A stretch of 64,000 nucleotides of DNA from Nageia nagi (taxonomy: Eukaryota > Pinophyta). The translations under genes and the position numbers were made by a program. A model generated the notes under the pieces. The model was not told the DNA's origin, did no database searches, and worked only from the letters and a program-made list of their open reading frames with translations. Numbering within the stretch: position 1 is the stretch's first letter; every line of letters starts with the position of its first letter. Shown piece after piece: positions 47,128 through 57,109 of the stretch. Where the stretch lies: positions 200,198,001 through 200,262,000 of the forward strand of contig JBITNC010000001.1 of the NCBI GenBank assembly GCA_050084985.1. Direction: 5' to 3'.

Positions 47128-48825
47128 CTAGTATCTTGTACTACTACCACTACTGCTAGCTTGGCTAGGCCTAGATGTCCTCCTAGACCCACTACTCTAT
47201 ATTGATAGGGTGAATCCACCTAATACCTCACTAATGTTGATCCTATGGGCTTCTAATAAAGTTTTCAACCTATCATATTTCTTTTTCAAAATGATAATTC
47301 CTTGATCCTTATGGTCTATCTTGTTCATAAATCCTTAGATGAACAACCATTTCTCATTTGGTGAAGACATATCAATCCTCTCTTGTAGCTTCTTATGATA
47401 CTACTCCATATATGCAATCTATGCATCCCTAGCCTATAGTATAGCCTGTAAAGTGGTTACATGTTCCTTGAGAGGCTTGAGCCTTTCAACCTCCACCTAT
47501 ACTATTGTAATATGAACAACACCCTCTCCTATAAATCTCAAGTTGTCATATGTTAGCTTTTCTAATATTGTAAGAAATATCTCAAAATGTCACAAATGCA
47601 TAAGTGTTACTTGTTTCCACTAGTGGCATGACCTCAACTAGGGTCGCTAATCCTAACATCTCTCTTGGTACCCCTTGCACAAGAATGTCATGCATAGGGT
47701 TGTCAAACTATTATGGGTCTTTATCTAAAGATCTCTATAAATCTAGTGATCATCATCCTCCCAATAAAATATATATAAGATAATTAGACCATGTCCTTAG
47801 GTTGGAGTTCACCTATCTCCCTCTACCTCACCTCTAGTGTATGTGGGTACCTATATCCATATGCTCATGAAACCCAAAAAGTCAATGCGATATCTAAGGG
47901 ATCATCTCTTGCCCTTTGTAATCCCATGGGCTGAATGATGTAAACATTCTCATATACCCATATCTGAAGGAAACCTACATGGGCCAAAACAAAAGGTGCC
48001 CATGCAAATTGTGTGCCCTAGGAACATATAACTTGCACCACCCAAACCAACCTAAGTGGAAATGATGAGCTACTCTTTTTTAGACATAGATAAATGGTGA
48101 TGATAAAGGTAGCCATAAGCCTCAAGTGCTTACTAATGGAGGAAAACCTACATACCTCAGTGAGGTGAATATATTGGTTCTCCTAGTTATGATCCTCCTC
48201 TTCTATCAACCATAATGAGAGTTATTGTATCTCATTATTACCTGATACCTTAGCCTGATGAACTAGCCAACCTTGAATAGGAACTCCCCATATCCTATAG
48301 ATGTCCAACAATGTGATTGTTATTTTGCTTAGGGGTAGGTGGAAGGAGTTGGTATCTTGATCCCATATTTCTATTAGTTCTATGAGAAGTGGTATATCCT
48401 GCTAGATTTGCCTAGCCATGGATAAATCATTCAATCCAAACCATATGATGATATCATCCTCATGATTCATATGTTGCCATCCTCATGCCTTTTCCAATGC
48501 TAATATTGACATGGGACCACCCCAAATATGAACCTTGCAATCCTACAAATCATAAAAAGTGTGCATTCATGTTAAAAATCAATTTAAACTTTATAAACTT
48601 AGGCAAAAGAAATAAAATAGAATCACTTGGGGATGCAATGAAATAACTAAGACAAAGGCACCTTATGAATTTATACACAAAATATTATCAATCAGTTGGA
48701 AAGTTAAGGTAATAACAAGTGAATCCTACCCCATGGGAAAATGGCATGTTACAAATATACTCTACCATATGCCCCCTTTGTTTGGACATGGGCCTCTCTA
48801 CCAAATACCAATATTGGTTTACCAT
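47128..48825 (-). pseudogene. Plant mobile domain (PMD) gene, antisense in element B, two introns
   Basis: Minus strand. Exon 1 is 48825-48730, 32 codons (LVERPMSKQRGHMVEYICNM), then donor GTAGGA; intron 1 is 48729-48543, ending GATTTGTAG. Exon 2 (48542-47611) reads DCKVHIWGGPMSILALEKA, MNHEDDIIIWFGLNDLSMAR, then EIWDQDTNSFHLPLSKITIT and IWGVPIQGWLVHQ, the recognisable PMD core. Intron 2 is 47610-47529 (GTAACA to TTATAG). Exon 3 (47528-47128) is a coiled-coil tail ending in a Ser-rich stretch and TAG. Exon 1 (96 nt) and exon 3 (401 nt) have the same lengths as in A by my count; exon 2 is about 360 nt shorter. Stops at KA*GW and similar sites show decay. In known Tat-type elements antisense PMD ORFs also occur downstream of gag-pol. 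Confidence 0.8.
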
Positions 48826-50717
48826 GTTAGCCAAGATGCATACAAGTAAGGTCAATAATAGCAACTGAAGGGTGAGAGAGCACATCATACAGGTAATCTT
48901 TGTGGAGCTCACAATAGTAAGGAAATAAGGTAAATAGTGAAAGCGATAGGTAAACCCCCCCCCAATTACCTTTTTATTCAAAATTTTTCACTTAACCATA
49001 GTTAAAAATGTCACTTATTCAAATGTCACATTTTATGCTCAAAAAATGATCCCTCATGTGTGGGAATGCTATGAAAAATGTTAATTGCCAAGTGCCTCTT
49101 TTCTAAAAACCAACTTTACTTCATTCATGTAGCTAATGACATGCAAATAATGTAATTAAGGTTCAATCCAACACATGTTGGTTAGAAATAATAAAAACAA
49201 AATTTTCAAATGTTTACATTATGCATTAATGGTTGAATTAATGTTGTCATATTTTTAATGTTTAGTTATGATAAATAAACACCACTGATGGCATAGTTTG
49301 TGCAAAATTAGAAAGTGATTCAAATGTTATATTTCAATTTTATTTTTGTTACATCTAAATAATTGCATAAAGTGGAAATTGCTTGATGATTATAGAGTGA
49401 TTTTTATTTATAAAAATTTGATTCAATTAAGTGAAAATGCCAATTTATTATTTTTAAATTTATGAATGATCTTGAGATGATAACTATCTCAAGATTTATT
49501 TTTACTTGTAATTGAATATGCTATTTCATATGAAGTATAATTATATTGATATCATCTAGTCAATGGTGTGAAATAAGAAAAATTATGAATTTTTCAAATA
49601 TTAGTTATAGTATGATACTCTTACTATGGTAAAAAGATAAATGTCATGTTAGTACGACTATTATCTAGGAAAAAAGTATATGAAGTCACAAAGGGTTAAT
49701 TTAATACTTATATGATAAACATTATGAAATATAAGACTACTTTTTTCATGGGTTGTATGATGCAAAATATCATTAATTATGTTGAATTCAATATTATTAA
49801 AATTTGTAGATCTGATATGACTATTTCCATGTAGCTAATGATGTGTGTTTATCATGAATACATTGTAAATAGGGAATGTTATAAAATCTTTGAATATCTA
49901 CTTGAAAATACCATTATTTCAAAAATATGCATTGATATGGAAATGATGAATAAAACTGCAAAAGACATGATTGAAAAGTTCTATGAAATTCATGCTATCA
50001 ACTATGTATTTTTGCTTTGAAAAGCAATGAAATCAAGTAGTTCAATGTATCAAACATGCAATGTTGATATGTAAAGCCAATGAATATTTGAATATTTGGC
50101 ATATTCATGGAAATGAAATGATATTGTTTAATATTATGCTAACAAATGTTTTCAAGGACATGGTCACTCCATGAGCAAAAATTTCTTATCAATTACATGT
50201 TATTCTGAGTTTGATTCACTAGAAAGGTTCTCATTAGCTTGATAATCATGGTTGTTCCAAGCTTGAGGCATTAAAAGTGACCTCATTAGCTTGATCTTTA
50301 TATACTATGAGTTTTAATAACAATAGTCTATATATCATGGTTAAATAGAACTATGAGTCACATCGACCATAGTGACATAATGAATATCATATTTATTTCA
50401 TCCTTTCTCCTTCAATTAATTATTCTTTAATAGGATGTGATCTATGTGGGTATTATGTTGGTTTGTTCTTAAAAAGGTATTATCTAGGAGAATAAGATTC
50501 GCATAGAGGTGCTCTCCTCATATAGGGACTTTGATTTTCATCTTGATTACTTGAAGCAACATGAGAAAAGAGGTAATGAAATACCAAAAGGGGGTAGGAG
50601 ACATATCATATTTAGCATATCATTTCAAAAAGGAAAGTCCAATTTACTATTAAAAATTTTCTTCTCTTCTCTAAATTTTTTTGGATTATGTAATTTCAAT
50701 GCTTTTCATTTCATATC
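48826..50717 (+). other. Element B 3' internal region, non-coding
   Basis: No supported gene. A minus-strand ORF (48981-48688) overlaps the PMD exon 1 and its upstream sequence. 48826-49000 would be upstream of the PMD gene and contains a run of ten C (48956-48965). The rest is AT-rich. 50140-50560 resembles element A 38720-39000 in reverse complement (GTGACCTCATTAGCTTGATC). Confidence 0.6.
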
Positions 50718-50732
50718 CAAAGAGGGAAAAAA
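50718..50732 (+). other. Element B polypurine tract
   Basis: CAAAGAGGGAAAAAA directly before the 3' LTR, the priming site for plus-strand synthesis. Element A has the related CCAAAGAG in the same place. Confidence 0.65.
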
Positions 50733-51467
50733 TTTAGATGCCCAAAAATGATTTATTATTTATTTAATAAATCATATTTAGACTTCTTAAATGACTTAAT
50801 GTAATATTACATATGTCAAGATAAAGTTGATATTACAATGCAATGCCATGTGTTATATTAAATGTTGTATCATTTATCATGGTTTATGTTTTAAAGTATA
50901 TTGAATACAATAAAGTTTATATTATTGCTAGAGGTCGGCATTCACTCCTTTTTATATCCTTGTAGGCTATATATGCAAGTGGAATAGGTAGACCTCCACA
51001 TATAAAAACTCTTTTAAATGATAAGTTCTCTAATATATGGTTATCATTTGTAATCTTTATCAAGCTATGGTGTCTTTAGATGCCACCTATTATGAGAAAT
51101 TGTTATACTTTGGGCTTTGAAATTTCTATCTTTTGTACATAATATAATTCAACATATCTCATGCAACCAATGGCATACTTCTCCTAGGCCAGTGATGATG
51201 TACATATTCTTGATTGAGGGTTCCATATTTTAGAGGTTGACCTATTGATACATGTACACACATATCTATCATAAGCTCACCATGAATTTGATTCCAATCC
51301 TTTGAAGCTCCATAGCTACTTGTTGTTAATGATTACATATACACTTCATATCAAGTTCATATGTTTCATGTAAATTTATTGTAATCTAATATAGTGTATT
51401 CTTATTCATATTGTAGATTGATTTATCTATTGTGTATATTTGTATTTTACACAATTTGAGGTCTACA
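50733..51467 (+). repeat. Element B 3' LTR (735 bp)
   Basis: Starts TTTAGATGCCCAAAAATG (the terminal TG now TT) and ends GAGGTCTACA at 51467. It matches the 5' LTR apart from scattered substitutions and small gaps. Followed by ACTTA, the right target duplication. Confidence 0.9.
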
Positions 51468-52950
51468 ACTTACCCAAAAAACCAATAAAAAATCAATTAA
51501 ACCTTATGAACATGAACCATACACATTTCCTCCAAAGAAATAACCTACCCATCATACACTAATAATTTGAAATTTTTTGACTCTGCAATAGTTTTACATA
51601 CCTGGGAAGGTATGATAACCTATACGTAGTTTGCAAATGTAAGCACAAAGAAAAGTGCCTTTCTAGTAATATAACTCATGCCTTTGGCTGCATGTAAATA
51701 ATTATTCACATTGTTAGCAACGTTCATTTTGTGAGTTACACCACCATATTTTGCCTTTCCTTTACCATGGTTCTTTCTTACTTATTTCCATTATTTCCTA
51801 CATCCATTCCTATTAAAGAAATGATAATTCATACAATGTGAAGTACTTACCAAACCAATGAAGCCTTTTGGTTGCTAAGTTGTTCTTGGTAAAGGGTTTG
51901 TATTCTTAAGTACATTATTCATATTCTTATTCATATTGTAGATCGATTTATCTATTATGTATATTCCTATTTTACACAATTTAAGGTCTACAACTTGCCC
52001 AAAAAGCCAATAAATAATGAATGAACCCTTATGACCATGAACCATACATGTTTTCCCCTAAGAAATAACCTACCTATCATACACTACTAATTTGAAATTT
52101 TTTGACTCTAGTAATAATTTTGCATACCTAGGAAGGTATGACAACTCATATGTAGTTTGCAAATGCAGGCATAAAGAAAAGTGCTTTTCTGGTAATATAA
52201 CTCATGCCTTTGGTTGCATGCAAATAATTATGCACATTGTTAGCAACATTCATTTTTGTGAGTTACACCACTCTATTTTGCCTTTCCTTCACCATGGTTC
52301 TTTCTTACTTATTGCCATTATTTCTTACATCCATTCCTATTAAAGAAATAATAATTCATACAATATGAAGTACTTATAGAACCAATGAAGCCTTTTGGTT
52401 GCTAAGTTATTCTTGGTAAAGGGTTTTTATTCTTAATTACATTATTCATATTCTTATTCATATTTTAGATCAATTTATCTATTGTGTATATTCCTATTTT
52501 ACATAATTTGAGGTCTACAACTTGCCCAAAAAGCTAATAAATAATGAATTAACCCTTATGACCATGAACCATACACATTTCCCCCAAAAAAATAACCTAC
52601 ATATCATACACTAATAATTTGAATTTTTTTGACTCTAGCAATAATTTTGCATACTTGGGAAGGTATGACAACCTATATGCAATTTGCAGATGCAAGCACA
52701 AAGACAAGTGCCTTTCTAGTAATATAACTCATGCCTTTGCCTACATGCAAATAGTTATTCACATTGTTAGCAACATTTATTTTGTGAGTTACACAACTCT
52801 ATTTTGCCTTTCCTTCACCATGGTTACTTCTTACTTATTACCATTATTTCATGCATCCATTCCTATTAAAAAAATAATAATTTGTACAATGTGAAGTACT
52901 TACCGAACTAATGAAGCCTTTTGGTTGCTAAGTTTTTCTTGTTAAAGGGT
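51396..52950 (-). repeat. Tandem triplication spanning the LTR/target junction of element B
   Basis: Three units of about 526 bp: the junction GGTCTACA-ACTT(A/G)CCC occurs at 51467/51468, 51992/51993 and 52519/52520. Each unit has the last 75-90 bases of the B LTR followed by about 430 bases of element A (CTAATAATTTGAAATTTTTTGACTC, split here as CTAATAATTTGA and TTTTTTGACTC; then CATGCCTTTG and GAAGCCTTTTGGTTGCTAAG). Since every unit includes both LTR tail and target, the duplication came after B inserted. Plus-strand ORFs 52092-52343 and 52619-52894 are copies of one repeat frame and not genes. Confidence 0.82.
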
Positions 52951-54817
52951 TCATAAATACCTTCAAATTTTCATTATTAGGATATACAAACCCTTCTTCT
53001 ACTTCGATACTATCATCCATTCGAATTGCTTTCTTGTCAATAAAATCTTGAATGAATTCCTTAAAACCTTACAATTTCTTGTTAGGTGCCTTGGTGTCTT
53101 ATGATAATTGTAAATTTTTTTATATATATAATTTTTAGGAACACCATTAAGGAAGTGATGCTAAACCATTAATGGAAGCTCAATAAGTTCTTATTTTAAT
53201 AACACATTGAAAATATTATCAACAATATTGGTTATCTTTGTAAATCTTCTTTGTGGTATATTCTTATTTCTATCAACATTAGGTATAGCAACTTCAATTT
53301 TCTTTACATATAATTGAGGTTTATTTTTAGTTACTTGAGGTTTATCTTTTTTTTCCATACATATAAGGATTTTGATAATGTTTCTAATAATTTTTCTTGA
53401 TATAATCTTTCTTTTTTAAAAAAATATTTATCATTTTGAAAAATATCAATCCATGATTAGAGATAACCAACAATTTATATATAGGAAATAAAGCATTTGT
53501 AAAAGTATACTTTGGATCTTACTCAGGCACAAAGATTTTATTTACAATTTATTTCCATACTTTCACAAAATCAGACAAGTATTGGTTAGGCAATTACTTA
53601 ATTTTACACAAATATTTGAATTGAACTTTTTTTGTGATATTATATCTAAAGTTTTTCAAGAATTTATGTATTAAATCTTCATACTTATCAATACTCTTTT
53701 TAGGAAGACTAAAGTACCATTTCAATGCATCATCCTTTAAGCTACTTGAAAATAATTTTGCAAGCATATCTCTATCATGAACATATTTCGTAGCTTCCTT
53801 TTGAAATTTTTTAACATGCATTTTTGGATCTTACAAACCATCAAATTTCTTGAATTTAATAATATTTTTACCAACAAGCAATTTAGAAACAATTCTATTA
53901 GTCAATACACACTTTAAATAAAATAAAAAACATCTTCATCATCATTAAGAAATTATTTTTCTAATTTCTCAATCCTTTCATCTATTATTTTACCTATATT
54001 TGGCACTATAGGAGGTTTTTTTGGTTGTTGGTTTTTCACTATAGGTATATTAATCTTTGGGGGAGGTGGTGGGGTTAGAGGTGGTACATTGCTAGTTTGA
54101 GAAGGTGGTTTGTTTTCTATTTCCCTTCTAAGTTTAGCCTCTTTAAGTTGCTTAAATGTCCCAATCCTATTTAGTTTTTCATGTTCAAGTTTATCAGCCA
54201 ATTCCAATATAAATGCTAGTTGTTTTTTTCGCATTATCTTTTTGAAAGTAATCATCTTCTTGAGCATATAAACTAGCATCAAGATTTATCTCATGCTCTT
54301 CTTTTGACCAACTAATGTTATGTTTATAAGAATTATTAATTACAATAGAAAATTATTTAGCAATATCTACTACAGTTTCATCATTAACCAACCTACCCTT
54401 ACCTTTGTCCCTATTAGAACTTTCAAGGAGCATACTTGGATTATGATATTCAAATTTAGTTACCAAATGTTTAGAATCAACCTCACTTTCCTCATTGATG
54501 TCCTAAATGATCACCTTTTTCTAGGGATCCAAATCCTCTACTTATACATTGGTAGCAGCATGTGTATAGTCTACACCATTAATGATGTTCTTCTTAGTAG
54601 TAAAAGACTCTCCATTTTCTAGATCCTACATTTTTAAAAGAAAATAAACTATTCAAGGATTGCAATGTTATTGAATACACTTCTATTAAGATATATATAA
54701 CCTATTTAAAATTATTAGTAAGATAATACTCTAATTTTTTTTATTATATAACAATTCCTTTATTGATCTAACATGGTTAGGAATTCTATCTAACTCTTCA
54801 ATTTCAGCATCACTATC
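52950..54817 (-). pseudogene. Element A gag remnant
   Basis: Minus strand from the Tat-2 edge: EIEELDRIPNHV, then LADKLEHEKLNRIGTFKQL and a Pro-rich stretch PPLTPPPPPKI (54282-53953), the core MHVKKFQKEATKYVHDRDML, SLKDDALKWYFSLPKK and KYEDLIHKFLKNF (53821-53594), and a frame-shifted knuckle near 53110-53070 (NYHKTPRHLTRNC). Matches B gag throughout. It begins partway into gag because Tat-2 cut it at 54818. Confidence 0.82.
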
Positions 54818-55666
54818 TGTAGACACCTAAAAATGTCCCTTTTTAACTAGTAAACATTGGAATAATCATAAATATTTGTGACAATATAAAATAGGTTTAA
54901 AAACCATATTATTGGATAGCTCTCATCAAGTACATGCAAAATGAGTGGTCACATGACCCCTTTTCAGTAAAAATTGACTATTTGGCGGTCATTTTAATAT
55001 TGTTATAAAAATTGAAAACCAGTCGCCGACGACCCAAAATAAATGCTGATGTTTTAGGATGATCGTCGGCGTCCATCTAGCAATCGCCGGTGACTCTGTA
55101 ATAGCCAAACAAGAAACCAAAATAGCGAAAGAAAGTTGAAATGTTTCATTTTCCAAGATGATGTGGATAGAGGGGGTCAGTTACGACCTACGGTGGCTTT
55201 TCACTTCCCCTTACCAGCCTTGAAACATCTCACCCAAAATCTATAAATACAAGCTAATACAAAGCAATATAGAACCAAACCCCACCCAATTTTTGAAGTA
55301 GGGTAACGCTGCCAAAATCTTGTGAGCTCATACCTTTTATTGTTTTATGCTAGCTTCAATTTAATACATGTCATACATAGATGCTTTGATGTTATTATCT
55401 TTTGCATGTGTGTAGGATTTACAGGTTGTTCATATCAAGGAGAGAAGCAAGCAAATAAAAAAGAATGGAGATCTAATACTCTTATTTTGGCAAATGGCAT
55501 TTGTAAAAGTCCCTTCCAAGGGAAAATTATAGTTTGAGCTAAAAATCAATATCAATTTACAATTACAACATTTCTACCTATTTTACATAATTTGAGGTTC
55601 AGTGAAAATTTAAGAATAATTATATTTTGTGTTATTCTACATTCTAGCTCTATTTTCACTATAACA
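54818..55666 (+). repeat. Tat-2 5' LTR (849 bp)
   Basis: TGTAGACACCTAAAAATG to ATAACA, three bases before the primer site. Same ends and almost the same length as in Tat-1 (850 bp). U3 holds CGCCGACGACC-like motifs (55021-55096). The ORF 55322-55537 lies in U5 and is incidental. Confidence 0.92.
55242..55249 (+). promoter_or_regulatory. TATA box in the Tat-2 LTR
   Basis: TATAAATA in AAATCTATAAATACAAGC, conserved with Tat-1 17139-17131. Confidence 0.75.
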
Positions 55667-55669
55667 TTC

Positions 55670-55689
55670 TGGTGCTAGAAGGAGGGCCC
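55670..55689 (+). other. Tat-2 primer-binding site
   Basis: TGGTGCTAGAAGGAGGGCCC, identical to the site of Tat-1, three bases (TTC) after the LTR end. Confidence 0.75.
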
Positions 55690-55818
55690 TTCTGTTATTG
55701 ATAGGGAGGTTTTTTGTTTATAACAATTTTACCTTTCTATTATTTGGTTTATTTGAATTTCTCCATATACTAACTTCAAATTTTGCGTTCTATGCATTTT
55801 AGGAAATCTATTGTAGAA

Positions 55819-55975
55819 ATGCCAGCGACTGGAATTGGACATCGATGACTCAAAAGGAACACCAATGATTTACAAAGTAATCCAGACTAAACATCAACGA
55901 TTGGAATCAGATGCTGATGACTTAGAATAAATGCCAACGACCTCTGTCTAAACATCGACGACTCATACTCTAGGT
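55819..55975 (+). repeat. Array of seven short motifs near the Tat-2 primer site
   Basis: Seven variants of ATGCCGACGACT (GCCAGCGACTGG, CATCGATGACTC, CCAATGATTTAC, CATCAACGATTG, GCTGATGACTTA, GCCAACGACCTC, CATCGACGACTC), about 20-28 bases apart. The array is collinear with that of Tat-1 (16562-16411) read in reverse. Confidence 0.75.
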
Positions 55976-56216
55976 CATTTTGTCTCCTTTTGTTATTTCT
56001 AAAAAAAAAAAATAGAATAAAATATATGATATATTGTTAAAATGGAAGGATGCTTTTGAATGTGATTCCTTTGCCTAGAATGCATATAAGAATGGGTAGA
56101 AAATACTAAATGCATATTTCTTATTAATTTATTTTATGTATAATGTTATGTATTTATTTTCATGTTTTGGGTGAAGGGTACATACACATTAATACTTTTT
56201 ATCTTGTCTACTTATG

Positions 56217-56830
56217 CTCTCCCTTTGCGCTTTGTGCAATCTAAGGTGACCAGAATAGACCTGATAAGAAGGAGTAATTAATTCTTCTTTTCTTTCACAT
56301 TCACACTATCATTAATTTGGCTAATTTACCCACACATAATGACCTCTTACCAAGTTTTCCCTTACCACTCCATTGGAGCTCGAAGGTATATGTGACTAGT
56401 AAGAGGAGGTAATTTACTACACATAATACTTCCACAATTGGAAGGAGTAAATGAATCACATTAAAAGAAATGAACTTAAAGAAAATAAATCAAGTTTTGG
56501 GTAGCATAAATCATATTAAAAGGTTAACAAATTGGAGGGATTCGAATACACTAAGTACTTTCACTTAACAAAGTATGCTCTCACTTTTGCGCTTTAAGCG
56601 ATCCTAAGTGATCAGAAATAAGTTAAGTGAAAGAGGTAAAATTTATTCACATCTTATTTGGAAATATACTTCACATTAACACTCTTAAAGATGTCTGCCC
56701 TTACCACTCCATTGGAGTTCGAAGGGATATGTGACTCTTGGAGGAGTAATTGAACCTCACTTAATTAATTTATCTACACTTAATGACTTTTTACTAAGTC
56801 TGCTCTTACCACTCCATTGGAGGTCGAAAA
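56217..56830 (+). repeat. Repeated palindromic motifs in the Tat-2 leader
   Basis: CTTACCACTCCATTGGAG and then TCGAA at 56361-56386, 56700-56725 and 56805-56830; GCTCTC..TTTGCGCTTT at 56217-56238 and 56577-56604. Same motifs, number and order as in Tat-1. 55690-57109 is otherwise leader with no gene. Confidence 0.85.
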
Positions 56831-57109
56831 GATATGTGACTAGTAAGAAGAGGAAATTTATCACATATAAAACTTCCACAGCTGGAAGGAGTTAATGAAC
56901 ATCATTAAGAGGTTGGATAATGAATCACATTATAATTAAAAAGAACAACGGGGTTTATTAAGGTCAAGATCCACTTAAAATAAACTTTTGATTGTATCAC
57001 ATTAAGATAAGATAAGTGAATGGACATGAATGTTTGGGAGGGTAGTATGCATAAATGTATTTTACTTGTTTAAATGCATTTCATAAGGCCTTAAAGGAAT
57101 TTTATCATT

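Larger units (their letters stand above)
43077..51467 (+). mobile_element. Element B: complete 8.4-kb gag-only LTR element with antisense PMD gene
   Basis: Both LTRs (43077-43821 and 50733-51467), primer site, gag, antisense PMD gene and polypurine tract are present; no protease, RT or integrase can be read in 46086-50717, so it would depend on another element for those. Flanks are ACTTG on the left and ACTTA on the right, a 5-bp target duplication with one change. It sits inside a relative, element A. Primer site and LTR termini resemble those of Gy3, a possible source of its enzymes. Confidence 0.88.
37719..54817 (-). mobile_element. Element A: gag-bearing element with an antisense mobile-domain gene, interrupted
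   Basis: Minus strand. Right to left: gag (54817-52950), a downstream block (52950-51468), interruption by element B (51467-43077), then 43076-42484, the antisense mobile-domain gene (42483-40374), a 3' region and the 3' LTR (38435-37719). Joining 51468 to 43076 gives a continuous match to the equivalent part of B (46490-46680), which confirms the interruption. The right end is cut in gag by Tat-2 at 54818; the 5' LTR must lie beyond the window. No protease, RT or integrase is seen. Confidence 0.8.

Noticed and set aside
52092-52894. Two similar plus-strand ORFs (83 and 91 codons) resembling a small gene family
   Set aside because: They are the same frame of the 526-bp tandem unit, which lies in non-coding sequence downstream of gag in element A; the equivalent part of B has no such frame.
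54953-55100. A structured RNA gene in the LTR from CG-rich palindromic motifs
   Set aside because: The CGCCGACGACC-like words are explained as members of the short-motif array shared by U3 and leader; no tRNA, snRNA or snoRNA box pattern is visible.
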